Positions 46,126 to 55,852 of a stretch of 64,000 bases of DNA are shown here, piece after piece. The stretch spans positions 186,001 to 250,000 of the forward strand of contig NZ_JAOYTH010000001.1 in the NCBI RefSeq assembly GCF_025847205.1, read 5' to 3'. Made by a program: the position numbers and the translations under genes. The stretch's first letter is position 1. Every line of letters begins with the position of its first letter. The stretch comes from Pararhizobium sp. YC-54. Lineage in GTDB: Bacteria; Pseudomonadota; Alphaproteobacteria; Rhizobiales; Rhizobiaceae. The notes below the pieces were generated by a model, which did no database searches, was not told where the DNA came from, and was given only the letters and a program-made list of their open reading frames with translations.

Positions 46126-46695
46126 ATGAATGAGAAAATGACCATCGCCGTCGTCTATGGCAGCGCGCGGCAGGGGCGCTTCTGCGACACGATCGTCAAC
46201 TGGGCGCTGACGGAATTGTGGGCCGAAAGCGGTTTTCGCGTCACTCTCATCGACCCCCTTGAGCTCAAGGGAGCGGCCGAGGACGCGGCCTTGAACGAGG
46301 CATTGCTGGAAGAAAAGATTGCCGAGGCCGATGCCTTCATCGTCGTCACGCCGGAATATAATCACGGCTATCCCGCCCCGTTGAAGGCGCTGATCGACAG
46401 TTGCTACGAGCCGTGGCACGCAAAGCCTGTCGGCTTCATCTCCTATGGCGGCGTCTCGGGCGGGCTGCGGGCCGTCGAGCAGCTGCGCCAGGTGTTTGCC
46501 GAGCTGCACACCGTCACCATCCGCGATACCGTCAGTTTTGCCAATGTCTGGGCGCAGTTCGATGCGGCCGGCAATCCGTTCAAGGCGGCAGAAGCCAAGG
46601 CCGGGCTCATGGTGATGCTGCGGCGGCTGAAATGGTGGGCGAGGGCGCTGAAGACTGCCCGGGCCGAAAATGCCTATAGCGGGGTTGCCGCATGA
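46126..46695 (+). CDS. NADPH-dependent FMN reductase-type flavoprotein
   Basis: 189 aa from the ATG at 46126 (GGAG 11 nt upstream; the ATG at 46138 is an alternative). Flavodoxin-like fold with TIAVVYGSARQGRFCDTIVN at the phosphate loop and VTPEYNHGYPAPLKALIDSC and SYGGVSGGLRAVEQLRQVF in the FMN pocket. The family reduces FMN or quinones with NAD(P)H. Control by a SoxR operator predicts induction by redox-cycling drugs such as phenazines or quinones. Confidence 0.9.
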   Translation: MNEKMTIAVVYGSARQGRFCDTIVNWALTELWAESGFRVTLIDPLELKGAAEDAALNEALLEEKIAEADAFIVVTPEYNHGYPAPLKALIDSCYEPWHAKPVGFISYGGVSGGLRAVEQLRQVFAELHTVTIRDTVSFANVWAQFDAAGNPFKAAEAKAGLMVMLRRLKWWARALKTARAENAYSGVAA

Positions 46696-46711
46696 GGCAT
46701 ACCGGCCGGTT

Positions 46712-47176
46712 TCAGCCGGAAACCTGCCGGATCGCCTCGCCGACGATCATCGCCACCGACATGGCAACATTCAGCGACCGCTGACCTTCGACCATCGGAA
46801 CGATGATCCGTCCGTCTGCCTTGTCATGGACGTGATCCGGGACGCCGGCGCTTTCGCGGCCGAAAAGCAGCGTGTCGTTCGGCTGGAAGGAAAAGCGCGT
46901 GTAGGGTTCGGCGGCCTTGGTGGACGCCAGCACCAGTCGGCGGCCCTGCTGCAACCGTGCCTCTTCGAACCGGTCCCAGTTGATGTGACGCGTCAGGGTG
47001 ACCGAGGCGATGTAATCCATGCCGGCGCGCTTGAGGTTCTTGTCCGAGAGGTCAAAGCCCGCGGGCTCGATGATATCGACGGCAAGACCGAGACACGCGG
47101 CAAGGCGAAGGATCGTCCCGGTATTGCCGGGAATGTCGGGCTGGTAAAGGGCGATGCGGAGTGAATGGGACGACAT
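46712..47176 (-). CDS. trmL: tRNA (cytidine(34)-2'-O)-methyltransferase
   Basis: 154 aa from the ATG at 47176. SPOUT-family methyltransferase with the deep-knot motifs: LYQPDIPGNTGTILRLAACL, LLFGRESAGVP and IVPMVEGQRSLNVAMSVAMI. It methylates the wobble nucleotide of tRNA-Leu isoacceptors. Convergent with the FMN reductase gene. The length and motif set separate it from TrmH. Confidence 0.93.
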   Translation of the reverse strand: MSSHSLRIALYQPDIPGNTGTILRLAACLGLAVDIIEPAGFDLSDKNLKRAGMDYIASVTLTRHINWDRFEEARLQQGRRLVLASTKAAEPYTRFSFQPNDTLLFGRESAGVPDHVHDKADGRIIVPMVEGQRSLNVAMSVAMIVGEAIRQVSG

Positions 47177-47568
47177 ATCAACAAGTCTTATGGGGTTTAT
47201 CAATGGCCGTAATCAATCTGTGCCGTAATGGCAACAGGAACCGGTGGCCGCTGCAAGTGATGAAAAAAGTGGCTGCGACAATCTGGCATATTCCGGCAAA
47301 TCACTCTATGTCTTCGGCATGTTCAACGCGAACCACAGGAGGCATGCATGGATATTCGAATGACCACCAGCCTCCAGGCTGTGCCTCCAGTCCTCTTGGG
47401 CTGACCGGTTTCGCGCTTTTCCTTTTACGGCACCTTTGCGCACGACCGCCCGCTTTCCGGACGAACACGTCTCGTGTGCAAGATTGAGCTGTTTTCCGGT
47501 TTTTAATTTCTGATCGATGAATGCGGGGCTTCCCGCCTTCCTTCACTGGATTTCTGAAGGAGCTTTCT
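47177..47568. other. Intergenic region between divergent trmL and ABC exporter genes
   Basis: About 390 bp that must carry promoters for both neighbours. I see no gene with family resemblance, no strong hairpin and no recognised operator. Confidence 0.45.
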
Positions 47569-49422
47569 ATGTTCGGCTGGTTTGAATCCCGCCTCAATCC
47601 CTATCCCGTCGAGGAGCCCAAGGTTCCGCCGCAGGGTCTGTTTGCGTTCTGCTGGCACTATACCAGGCCGGCGGCACCCTGGCTGTTGACCATGTCGGTC
47701 TGCACCATGCTGATCGCGATCGGCGAAGTGGCGCTGTTCCAGTTCCTCGGCAATGTCGTCGACTGGCTGTCCTCGGCCAGGCAGGATACTTTCCTTGAAA
47801 GCGAAGGCACCAAGCTGTTCTGGATGGGCGCGCTCATCCTGATCGGCCTGCCGTCCATCGTCGCCTTCGATTCGATCATCATGCACCAGATCCTGCTCGG
47901 TAATTATCCGATGATCGCACGCTGGCAGATGCACCGCTATCTGCTGCGGCAGGGCATGACCTTTTTCGCCAACGAGTTTGCCGGCCGCGTTGCCACCAAG
48001 GTGATGCAGACCTCGCTTGCCGTGCGCGAAACGGTGATGAAGATCCTCGACGTCTTCGTTTATGTCGTCGCCTACTTCATCTCGATGCTCGTCGTCGTGG
48101 CGGCGGCCGACTGGCGGCTGCTTGCGCCGCTGATCGTCTGGATCATCGTCTATGTCTGCATCGTCAGCTACTTCGTGCCGCGCCTGCGCAAGATCTCCAA
48201 GGATCAGGCGGATGCGCGCTCGATGATGACCGGCCGTGTCGTCGACAGCTATACCAATATCGCCACCGTCAAGCTGTTCTCGCATGCCGGCCGCGAGGAG
48301 GTCTATGCCAAGGAAAGCATGGATGCGTTCCTGCAGACCGTGCACCGGCAGATGCGCAAGGTGACGTTGTTCCATGTGCTCGTCTATACCAACAACTGCA
48401 TCGCGCTTTTCGCGATTTCGGCGCTCGGCATCTATTTCTGGATGACCAGCGGCATGTCTGTCGGCTCGATTGCCATTGCCGTGTCGCTGGCCATGCGCAT
48501 CAACGGCATGTCGCAATGGGTCATGTGGGAAGTCTCGGCGCTGTTTGAAAATATCGGCACCGTCTATGACGGCATGAGCATGATGACCAAGGCGCACGAC
48601 ATCGTCGATAATGACGATGCCAAGGCGCTGAAGGCGCCGCAGGGCGCAATCGCGTTCGAAAACATCGGCTTCCACTACGGCAAGAACAAGGGCGTCATCG
48701 AAAACCTGTCGCTCGATATCAAGCCGGGCGAGAAGATCGGTCTGGTCGGACGCTCAGGTGCGGGCAAGACGACGCTGATGAATGTGCTGTTGCGCTTCTA
48801 CGATCTCGAATCGGGCACGATCCGGATCGACGGGCAGGACATTTCTGCGGCAACGCAGGACAGCCTGCGCGCCCAGATCGGCGTGGTGACGCAGGATACG
48901 TCCCTGTTGCACCGCTCGATCCGCGACAACATCGCCTATGGCCACCCCGAGGCTGACGATGCCGACATCATCGCCGCTGCCAAGCGGGCCAATGCCTGGG
49001 ACTTCATCGAGCTGCTCGAGGATAACCAGGGCCGCAGGGGGCTCGATGCGCAGGTCGGCGAACGGGGCGTCAAGCTCTCCGGCGGCCAGCGCCAGCGGAT
49101 CGCGATTGCCCGCGTCTTCCTGAAGGACGCGCCGATCCTGATCCTCGACGAGGCGACCTCGGCGCTCGATTCGGAAGTGGAAGCCGCGATCCAGGAAAAC
49201 CTGTTTGCGCTGATGAAGGGCAAGACGGTGATCGCGATCGCCCACCGCCTGTCGACGTTGACGGAGATGGACCGGCTGGTGATCCTGGAAGCCGGCAAGA
49301 TCATCGAGACCGGCAGCCATGCCGAGCTGATCGCCAGGAGCGGCCTTTACGCCGATCTCTGGTCGAGACAGTCCGGTGGCTTCCTCGCCGACGATGCGGA
49401 AAAGGAAGTGGCGGCGGAATAG
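47569..49422 (+). CDS. ABC exporter half-transporter (fused permease-ATPase), first
   Basis: 617 aa from the ATG at 47569 (AAGGAG 7 nt upstream). Six membrane helices (about 35-330) followed by an ATP-binding domain (about 365-605). Walker A GRSGAGKTTL, signature KLSGGQRQRIAIARV, Walker B ILILDEATSALD and the His in IAIAHRLSTL are intact. It has the layout of MsbA/LmrA/ATM-type exporters. A paralogue lies 629 bp downstream on the same strand, with a DUF1232 gene between them, so the two may work as a heterodimer. The substrate is unknown. Confidence 0.92.
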   Translation: MFGWFESRLNPYPVEEPKVPPQGLFAFCWHYTRPAAPWLLTMSVCTMLIAIGEVALFQFLGNVVDWLSSARQDTFLESEGTKLFWMGALILIGLPSIVAFDSIIMHQILLGNYPMIARWQMHRYLLRQGMTFFANEFAGRVATKVMQTSLAVRETVMKILDVFVYVVAYFISMLVVVAAADWRLLAPLIVWIIVYVCIVSYFVPRLRKISKDQADARSMMTGRVVDSYTNIATVKLFSHAGREEVYAKESMDAFLQTVHRQMRKVTLFHVLVYTNNCIALFAISALGIYFWMTSGMSVGSIAIAVSLAMRINGMSQWVMWEVSALFENIGTVYDGMSMMTKAHDIVDNDDAKALKAPQGAIAFENIGFHYGKNKGVIENLSLDIKPGEKIGLVGRSGAGKTTLMNVLLRFYDLESGTIRIDGQDISAATQDSLRAQIGVVTQDTSLLHRSIRDNIAYGHPEADDADIIAAAKRANAWDFIELLEDNQGRRGLDAQVGERGVKLSGGQRQRIAIARVFLKDAPILILDEATSALDSEVEAAIQENLFALMKGKTVIAIAHRLSTLTEMDRLVILEAGKIIETGSHAELIARSGLYADLWSRQSGGFLADDAEKEVAAE

Positions 49423-49573
49423 GTTCGCTTCCAGCGCGTTCGGCGACCATCGCGTCCACGCGCGCAAGATCCACCGCGGATCACGATCGATTCGCGGTGG
49501 CCTGCTGCTGCAAGGAGCATCGCGATATCGATTCGTTGAAACGGACGCAGTTGGCGGCAAGACGAGGTGCGAT

Positions 49574-49984
49574 ATGGTGTTCAGCGCCTTTTTGGAGAAT
49601 GCGAAACGCTGGGCGCGCCAGATCAAGCGGGATGTCGTGGCTTTGTGGATCGCCGCACGAGACCGCCGAACGCCTCTTGCGGCAAAGCTCGTTGCCGGTG
49701 CCGTCGCTGCCTATGCCCTGTCGCCGATCGACCTCATTCCCGACTTCATCCCGGTTTTCGGTTACCTCGATGACCTTTTGATCGTGCCGCTCGGTATTCT
49801 GCTGGCTGTCAAACTGGTGCCCGTTGGCCTGATGGTGGAGTTTCGCGCCGCCGCTGCAAGGCGCGAGAGTCGTCCCGTCAGCCGTGTCGGTCTGGCCGTC
49901 ATCATCGCCATTTGGCTTTGCGCCGCCGCTTTGATTATCTGGTGGATTTGGGGCGGGGCACTCGGGCGATGGACAGCCCGGTAA
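49574..49984 (+). CDS. DUF1232 (YkvA-type) membrane protein
   Basis: 136 aa from the ATG at 49574 (GAGG upstream). The DUF1232 motif is AAYALSPIDLIPDFIPVFGY then LDDLLIVPLGI; a second membrane helix follows at about 105-128 (VGLAVIIAIWLCAAALIIWW). The family is widespread, with no firm function. Its position between two exporter genes, 68 bp before the second, suggests co-expression. Confidence 0.88.
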   Translation: MVFSAFLENAKRWARQIKRDVVALWIAARDRRTPLAAKLVAGAVAAYALSPIDLIPDFIPVFGYLDDLLIVPLGILLAVKLVPVGLMVEFRAAAARRESRPVSRVGLAVIIAIWLCAAALIIWWIWGGALGRWTAR

Positions 49985-50051
49985 ACATGAAATTTTGGAC
50001 ACATTTCGAGCGATGCTTTGCCGCAACGCCGAAAGTGCCTATATCGGACAT

Positions 50052-51920
50052 ATGTTCTTGCGCGCTCTGTTTGCCTTTTTCGAAAACTGGATACAGTCCT
50101 TCGCGGCGCGCGACGGATTGCAGCCGCCGCAACGGCTGGTTCCCTATGTCTGGTTTTACATAAGGCAGGCAAAGGCGCCGTTCATCGCCATGCTGGTTCT
50201 CGGCGGCATGACGGCTGCGATCGAGGCGACGCTGTTCTGGTTCGTCGGTCGCGTTGTCGATATTCTTTCCACGGTCAGGCCCAGCGATGGCTGGAGCGGG
50301 CTGCTTGCTGCGCATGGTGCCGAGCTGTTCGGCATGCTCGTTCTGATCGGCATCGTCCGCTTCGTCGTCTCGCTGATGATGGCACTGGTCGATCAGCAGG
50401 TGATCACGCCCGGCTTTTACAATCTGGTCCGCTGGCAGTCCTACCTGCATGTCTCGCGGCAATCGCTGTCCTTCTTCCAGAATGATTTTTCCGGCCGCAT
50501 CGTCACCAAGGTCTGGTCCGGCGGGCAGGCGGTTGGCGATGTCGTGACCTCGCTGATGGAAAGTGTCTGGTTCGTCGGCATCTATTCGGTGTCGACGCTG
50601 GTGCTGGTCGGCCAGCTCGATATGTCGCTTGCCGTCGTCGTTCTTTTCTGGCTGATCGGCTTTGCCTTTCTCGCGCGTTACTTCGTGCCGCGCATCCGCC
50701 GGCATTCCAAGGAAACAGCCGAGGCGTCCTCGATGCTCAGCGGCCGCATGGTCGATGCCTACAGCAACATGCAGACCTTGAAACTGTTTGCCCGCGACGA
50801 GGAAAACGACCGCTACATGCGGCAGGGTTTCGATATCTTCCAGGATACGATCATCCGTTTTACCCGGTTCATCACCGGGGTGCGCGCCTCGATGGCGCTG
50901 CTGTCGGGCATCATGATCGTGACGATGGCGGCGCTGAGCGTCGATCTCTGGCTTTCCGGAGCGATCAGCTCCGGTGCCGTCGCCTTCACCATGGCGTTGA
51001 TCCTGCGGCTGAATTTTCTGCTGAGCCGGATGATGGTGCAGTTCAACGGCATCATGCGCAATATCGGCACGATCCAGAATGCGGCCGAAATGATTTCGCA
51101 GCCGGTGCAACTGGTGGATCAGCCGAATGCGCCGAGCCTCGTCGTCAACAGCCCGGCAATCCGCTTTGAAAATATCCGCTTTCACTACGGCAAGGGGCAG
51201 GGCGTCATCGATGAGCTGTCTCTGGTCGTCAGGCCGGGTGAAAAAATTGGCATTGTCGGCCGGTCGGGGGCGGGCAAGACGACGCTCGTCAACCTTTTGT
51301 TGCGCTTTTACGATCTGGAGGCCGGCCGGATCCTGATCGACGGGCAGGATATCGCCACAGTCAGGCAGGAGACGCTGCGCATGCAGATCGGCGTCGTCAG
51401 CCAGGATACGTCGTTGCTGCACCGGTCGATCCGCGACAACATTCTCTTCGGCCGCCCGGATGCGGATGAAAACGGCCTGCGCGACGCAGCAAGAAAGGCC
51501 GAAGCGCTGGATTTCATCGAGAACCTGCAGGACCAGCGCGGCCGCAAGGGTTTTGACGCCCATGTCGGCGAGCGCGGCGTCAAGCTGTCGGGCGGACAGC
51601 GGCAGCGGGTGGCGATCGCGCGGGTCATGCTCAAGGATGCGCCGATCCTCGTGCTGGACGAGGCGACCTCGGCGCTCGATTCGGAAGTCGAGGCTGCGAT
51701 CCAATCCAATCTCGACCGGCTGATGCATGGAAAAACCGTTCTTGCCATCGCGCACCGGCTATCGACCATCGCAGCACTCGACCGGCTGATCGTCATGGAT
51801 CAGGGACGGATCGTCGAAGACGGCTCCCATGAACAGCTGATCGCTGCCGGTGGCCTGTATGCCGACCTCTGGCTGCGCCAGTCCGGTGGGTTCCTGGCCC
51901 GCGAGGCTGCGGCCGAATAG
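50052..51920 (+). CDS. ABC exporter half-transporter (fused permease-ATPase), second
   Basis: 622 aa if started at the ATG at 50052 (the start is not fixed by a strong ribosome-binding site). Same layout as the first exporter: six membrane helices (about 35-320) and an ATPase domain (about 365-610) with Walker A GRSGAGKTTL, signature KLSGGQRQRVAIARV, Walker B ILVLDEATSALD and His in AIAHRLSTI. Both ATPase sites in both proteins look competent. Sequence similarity is high across the whole length, which points to an old tandem duplication. Confidence 0.92.
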   Translation: MFLRALFAFFENWIQSFAARDGLQPPQRLVPYVWFYIRQAKAPFIAMLVLGGMTAAIEATLFWFVGRVVDILSTVRPSDGWSGLLAAHGAELFGMLVLIGIVRFVVSLMMALVDQQVITPGFYNLVRWQSYLHVSRQSLSFFQNDFSGRIVTKVWSGGQAVGDVVTSLMESVWFVGIYSVSTLVLVGQLDMSLAVVVLFWLIGFAFLARYFVPRIRRHSKETAEASSMLSGRMVDAYSNMQTLKLFARDEENDRYMRQGFDIFQDTIIRFTRFITGVRASMALLSGIMIVTMAALSVDLWLSGAISSGAVAFTMALILRLNFLLSRMMVQFNGIMRNIGTIQNAAEMISQPVQLVDQPNAPSLVVNSPAIRFENIRFHYGKGQGVIDELSLVVRPGEKIGIVGRSGAGKTTLVNLLLRFYDLEAGRILIDGQDIATVRQETLRMQIGVVSQDTSLLHRSIRDNILFGRPDADENGLRDAARKAEALDFIENLQDQRGRKGFDAHVGERGVKLSGGQRQRVAIARVMLKDAPILVLDEATSALDSEVEAAIQSNLDRLMHGKTVLAIAHRLSTIAALDRLIVMDQGRIVEDGSHEQLIAAGGLYADLWLRQSGGFLAREAAAE

Positions 51921-52290
51921 CGCAGCACGCCGCCGTCAAAGGGCCAAGCAAAAGCCCTGTTTTGACTGTGCCGGAGATTGAAAATCGGTTTGCGAACATT
52001 GACTTCGGTTTTCCCGCGACATTGTGGCTCACCTCTTGTGCTCAAGGCTAGACATCCCCAGCGATCAAGCATAGAACGCGCCGGAATGCCGGGAATCTGC
52101 CGTTTCTTATACGTGTGGGTTTCGCCCGGTTTTGATGTATGACGCGGGAAGGCGAAAGTTTTCTTCGAATCGTGCATAGAGGCTTATTGATTTGGCGCTG
52201 TTCTTTCGCTCAAGTGGCTGCACGGGGGCGCGGATCGACGCCGGGGATAGTGCGGTTTCCGCAAACATTGCGTGAGAGGATGGTTTAGCC
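51921..52290. other. Intergenic region upstream of petA
   Basis: About 370 bp with no gene. The petABC promoter is expected here; I see no confident -35/-10 pair and no known regulator box. Confidence 0.45.
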
Positions 52291-52869
52291 GTGAGCGAAC
52301 ACGAGACAGCAAGCGAAACCCTGGGCGAGCCCACTCGCCGCGATTTCCTGTACTTGACCACCGGCATGGCCGGTGCGGTTGGTGCGGCTGCGGTCGCATG
52401 GCCATTCATCGACCAGATGCGGCCCGACGCTTCGACGCTGGCGCTCGCTTCGATCGAGGTGGACGTGTCGAGCCTGCAGCCGGGCATGTCGCTGACGGCA
52501 AAATGGCGCGGCAAGCCGGTGTTCATCCGTAACCGCACCGACAAGGAAGTCGAGGAAGCCAACGCCGTTGCACTGGCCGATCTCAAGGATCCAGTCGCGC
52601 GCAACGCCAACCTTCCGGCCGATGCGCAGGCGACAGACGTCGATCGTTCCGCCGGCAAGGACAAGGAAAACTGGATCGTCATGATCGGCTCGTGCACGCA
52701 TCTCGGTTGCGTTCCGCTCGGCCAGGCAGGCGATTTCGGTGGCTGGTTCTGTCCGTGCCACGGCTCCCACTACGATACGGCCGGCCGTATCCGTAAGGGG
52801 CCGGCGCCTGAAAACCTCGCCGTTCCGACCTTTGCATTTACTACCGACACAGTCATCAAGATCGGTTGA
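52291..52869 (+). CDS. petA: Ubiquinol-cytochrome c reductase Rieske iron-sulfur subunit
   Basis: 192 aa with a GTG start at 52291. A twin-arginine signal/anchor ([17 protein letters not shown]) leads to one membrane helix; the soluble domain carries the Rieske cluster boxes [11 protein letters not shown] and CPCHGSHYD. It passes electrons from ubiquinol to cytochrome c1 in complex III. First gene of petABC; the petB start lies 15 bp after its stop. Confidence 0.97.
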   Translation: MSEHETASETLGEPTRRDFLYLTTGMAGAVGAAAVAWPFIDQMRPDASTLALASIEVDVSSLQPGMSLTAKWRGKPVFIRNRTDKEVEEANAVALADLKDPVARNANLPADAQATDVDRSAGKDKENWIVMIGSCTHLGCVPLGQAGDFGGWFCPCHGSHYDTAGRIRKGPAPENLAVPTFAFTTDTVIKIG

Positions 52870-52883
52870 GGGGAATACTGATT

Positions 52884-54155
52884 ATGAGTGGTGATCATTC
52901 AACCTATATGCCGACGACCGGTATCGAGAAATGGGTGGACTCGCGTCTGCCGCTGCCGCGGCTCGTGCATGACAGCTTTGTTTCCTATCCGGTTCCGCGC
53001 AATCTGAACTATGCCTACACCTTCGGCGCCATGCTTTCGGTCATGCTGATCGTCCAGATCCTGACCGGCGTCGTTCTGGCCATGCATTATGCCGCAGAAA
53101 CGACCGTTGCTTTCAATTCCGTCGAAAAGATCATGCGCGACGTCAACCAGGGCTGGCTGCTGCGCTACATGCATGCCAACGGTGCGTCGTTCTTCTTCAT
53201 CGCCGTCTACCTGCATATCGGCCGTGGCCTCTACTACGGCTCCTACAAGGCTCCGCGCGAAATCCTCTGGATTCTCGGCGTTGTCATCTATCTCCTGATG
53301 ATGGCTGCCGGCTTCATGGGCTACGTTCTGCCCTGGGGTCAGATGTCCTTCTGGGGTGCCACGGTTATCACCGGCTTCTTTACGGCCTTCCCGCTGGTCG
53401 GCGACTGGATCCAGCAGTTCCTGCTCGGTGGTTTCGCCGTCGACAATCCGACGCTTAACCGCTTCTTTGCGCTGCATTACCTCTTGCCCTTCATGATTGC
53501 CGGCGTCGTTGTCCTGCATATCTGGGCGCTGCACGTCGTTGGCCAGACCAACCCGACCGGCGTCGAAGTCAAGACCAAGACGGACACGGTTGCCTTTACC
53601 CCCTTCGCCACCCTCAAGGATGCGCTCGGTGTATCGGTGTTCCTGCTGGTTTACGCCTGGTTCGTCTTCTACATGCCGAACTTCCTCGGCCATCCGGACA
53701 ACTACATTCCGGCCAATGCGCTGAAGACGCCGGCTCACATCGTTCCTGAATGGTACTACCTGCCGTTCTACGCGATGCTGCGCGCCATCACCTTCAATGT
53801 CGGCCCGATCGATTCGAAGCTCGGCGGCGTTCTGGTGATGTTCGGTGCGATCATCGTCCTGTTCTTCCTGCCCTGGCTCGATACGTCGAAGGTTCGCTCC
53901 GCCGTCTACCGTCCCTGGTACAAGCTGTTCTTCTGGCTCTTCGTGATCAATGCGGTCATCCTTGGCTGGCTGGGCTCGCGTCCTGCCGAAGGCCTGTATG
54001 TGGTGATGTCGCAGCTCGGCACTCTCTACTACTTCGGTTTCTTCCTCGTCATCATGCCGGTTCTCGGCCTGATCGAGACGCCGAAGCGCATCCCGAATTC
54101 CATTACCGAAGCGGTTTTGGAAAAACAGGCTGCGAAAAAGCCCGTTGCTGCGTGA
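52884..54155 (+). CDS. petB: Cytochrome b subunit of the bc1 complex
   Basis: 423 aa from the ATG at 52884 (GAGGGGAA 8-9 nt upstream). Eight membrane helices, with heme-ligating His pairs (AMHYAAETT and [22 protein letters not shown] and [11 protein letters not shown]) and the quinol-oxidation motif [13 protein letters not shown]. Length is typical of alphaproteobacteria. It lies between the Rieske and c1 genes with tight spacing. Confidence 0.97.
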   Translation: MSGDHSTYMPTTGIEKWVDSRLPLPRLVHDSFVSYPVPRNLNYAYTFGAMLSVMLIVQILTGVVLAMHYAAETTVAFNSVEKIMRDVNQGWLLRYMHANGASFFFIAVYLHIGRGLYYGSYKAPREILWILGVVIYLLMMAAGFMGYVLPWGQMSFWGATVITGFFTAFPLVGDWIQQFLLGGFAVDNPTLNRFFALHYLLPFMIAGVVVLHIWALHVVGQTNPTGVEVKTKTDTVAFTPFATLKDALGVSVFLLVYAWFVFYMPNFLGHPDNYIPANALKTPAHIVPEWYYLPFYAMLRAITFNVGPIDSKLGGVLVMFGAIIVLFFLPWLDTSKVRSAVYRPWYKLFFWLFVINAVILGWLGSRPAEGLYVVMSQLGTLYYFGFFLVIMPVLGLIETPKRIPNSITEAVLEKQAAKKPVAA

Positions 54156-54184
54156 TGTCTGCGAAGATCAAGGAACCCAAAACA

Positions 54185-55075
54185 ATGAAAAAGCTTGTTA
54201 CAGGCATTCTTTCGCTCGCAGTCGTCGCCGGTCTTGGTGCAGGCATGGTGTTCGCCCAGGAGACTGGCGAACACAAGGCTGCAGGTGCTGCCGCCGAGGA
54301 AGAACACGGCGGTACGCCGCATTTCCCGATCCACAAGCCGGAACAGCAGGAATGGTCCTTTGCCGGACCGTTCGGCCACTATGACAAGGGCCAGCTGCAG
54401 CGCGGCCTGAAGGTCTATGCCGAAGTCTGTTCCGCCTGCCACTCGATGAACCTCGTCTCCTTCCGCACCCTGGAAGACCTCGGCTACTCGGAAGCACAGG
54501 TGAAGACCTTCGCGGCCAACTACGAAGTCCAGGACGGCCCGAACGCCGAAGGCGAGATGTTCACCCGCAAGGCCCTGCCTTCGGATCACTTCCCGTCGCC
54601 GTTCCCGAACGTCGAAGCGGCGGCCGCAGCCAACAATGGTGCTGCACCGCCGGACTTCTCGCTGATTGCCAAGGCGCGCGGTGTCGAGCGCGGCTTCCCG
54701 ACCTTCATCTTCGACATGTTCACCCAGTATCAGGAAGGCGGCCCGGACTATATCCACGCGCTGCTGACCGGCTACCAGGAAGCCCCGAAGGGCGTCGAGA
54801 TTTCCGAAGGCACGCACTACAACCCGTACTTCGCCAATGCCGCAGCCCTTGCCATGGCAAAGCCGATCTCCGACGATCAGGTCACCTATGACGACGGTTC
54901 ACCGCAGACGGTCGAGCAGTATTCGCGCGACATCTCCGCGTTCCTGATGTGGGCTGCAGAGCCGCACCTGGAAGACCGTAAGCGCACCGGCTTCATGGTG
55001 ATGATCTTCCTTCTGATCTTCACCGGCCTGATCTACCTGACAAAGAAGTCGGTTTACGCCAACAAGGAGCATTGA
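54185..55075 (+). CDS. petC: Cytochrome c1
   Basis: 296 aa from the ATG at 54185 (AAGGAACC upstream); an in-frame ATG at 54155 overlapping the petB stop is the alternative. Signal peptide (MKKLVTGILSLAVVAGLGAG to FAQ), heme c motif EVCSACHSM, and a C-terminal membrane anchor (VMIFLLIFTGLIYLT). Here petC encodes a stand-alone c1 rather than the b-c1 fusion found in Bradyrhizobium. Completes complex III; a strong terminator follows. Confidence 0.97.
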   Translation: MKKLVTGILSLAVVAGLGAGMVFAQETGEHKAAGAAAEEEHGGTPHFPIHKPEQQEWSFAGPFGHYDKGQLQRGLKVYAEVCSACHSMNLVSFRTLEDLGYSEAQVKTFAANYEVQDGPNAEGEMFTRKALPSDHFPSPFPNVEAAAAANNGAAPPDFSLIAKARGVERGFPTFIFDMFTQYQEGGPDYIHALLTGYQEAPKGVEISEGTHYNPYFANAAALAMAKPISDDQVTYDDGSPQTVEQYSRDISAFLMWAAEPHLEDRKRTGFMVMIFLLIFTGLIYLTKKSVYANKEH

Positions 55076-55099
55076 GGTTTTCTCAAGCTTTCAAACGAC

Positions 55100-55128
55100 A
55101 AAAGGCGGCCCGTGTGGCCGCCTTTTTT
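55100..55128 (+). terminator. Rho-independent terminator of petABC
   Basis: AAAGGCGGCC (55101-55110), loop CGTGT, GGCCGCCTTT (55116-55125) and a continuing T run. Perfect 10-bp stem. Confidence 0.93.
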
Positions 55129-55155
55129 GTTGCTCATATCTAAACGACGTCTGAG

Positions 55156-55488
55156 CTAGATCAAAATGTTGGCAAACTCGCGCTCGCAGGCAAGCCTATC
55201 AATGGCAGATAATGCTCCAAGTCTTCTCAGAATAAGGGTGTTCGGGATAGTAGCCAGACGCCACCTGACGAGGCAAGGCTGCGGAAGATGTGCGGACGAC
55301 AAATCCGTGAGAACGACATCGCTGGGCCATGATGTCGCCTTCGCTGTGGTAATCATCGCAACCACGGTCGATTCGTTGGTGTCGTTAAATTTTCTTCCGG
55401 AAAGGACAACCGCCGGGCGCCGCTTCAAAACGGGAATGTCGGAGAAGGGAAAGGGGACGACAATGGTTTCGTATCTTTCACAGATCAC
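55156..55488 (-). CDS. PemK/MazF-family toxin
   Basis: 110 aa with a GTG start at 55488, backed by GAGGAAGC 5 nt upstream. The MazF/PemK fold pattern is visible: YETIVVPFPFSDIPVLKRRP then AVVLSGRKFN, STVVAMITTA, HLPQPCLVRWRLATIPNTLI and RRLGALS. Family members cleave mRNA at short sequences. Its start lies 11 nt inside the 3' end of the upstream partner gene, so the two are translationally coupled. The pair is more A/T-rich than petABC beside it and appears inserted between housekeeping genes. Confidence 0.83.
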   Translation of the reverse strand: MICERYETIVVPFPFSDIPVLKRRPAVVLSGRKFNDTNESTVVAMITTAKATSWPSDVVLTDLSSAHLPQPCLVRWRLATIPNTLILRRLGALSAIDRLACEREFANILI

Positions 55489-55831
55489 GAAATGCTTCCT
55501 CGTCCTCAGGGCTGTCCCATTCGACAAATAGCTTCGAGACGTTGACTAGATAATCGTCTGCGAGCTGAACCTCGCGAATGGAAATCAGCTCGCCTCTCCT
55601 GTTCCTGTACCAGTCGCTCCAAACCTTTTTCATGTTGCCCTCTGGACGGATGCCTTCTGTCGGCCGACCGTCCTTTCCCGTCTTCATTCGAACCCATCGG
55701 CCGACAATGCCGTCCGTTTCCAGATTGATAAACTCTTCCTCCGGCAAAGCTTTCAATCGCGCCTGGAGTTGGGGGCTTTCAATATGCTTGATCCAAATGG
55801 CAATATCGGAAATTTTTACCTGGGGAACCAT
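55478..55831 (-). CDS. Putative antitoxin partner of the PemK/MazF-like toxin (unrecognised family)
   Basis: 117 aa, ATG at 55831. It is upstream of and overlaps the toxin gene by 11 nt, the standard antitoxin position. It does not look like AbrB, ribbon-helix-helix, Phd or HTH antitoxins. The N-terminal part (VKISDIAIWIKHIESPQLQA, RLKALPEEEFINLETDGIVG) may bind DNA; the C-terminal half (WSDWYRNRRGELISIREVQL, ending SPEDEEAFRDL) is acidic and is a likely toxin-binding tail. Function inferred from context only. Confidence 0.65.
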   Translation of the reverse strand: MVPQVKISDIAIWIKHIESPQLQARLKALPEEEFINLETDGIVGRWVRMKTGKDGRPTEGIRPEGNMKKVWSDWYRNRRGELISIREVQLADDYLVNVSKLFVEWDSPEDEEAFRDL

Positions 55832-55852
55832 GCTGCGTCACTCGTGCCGGAG

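Noticed and set aside
55166..55531. 121-aa plus-strand frame over the PemK-type toxin gene
   Set aside because: Antisense to the toxin; the minus frame has the family motifs, a coupled start and a promoter.
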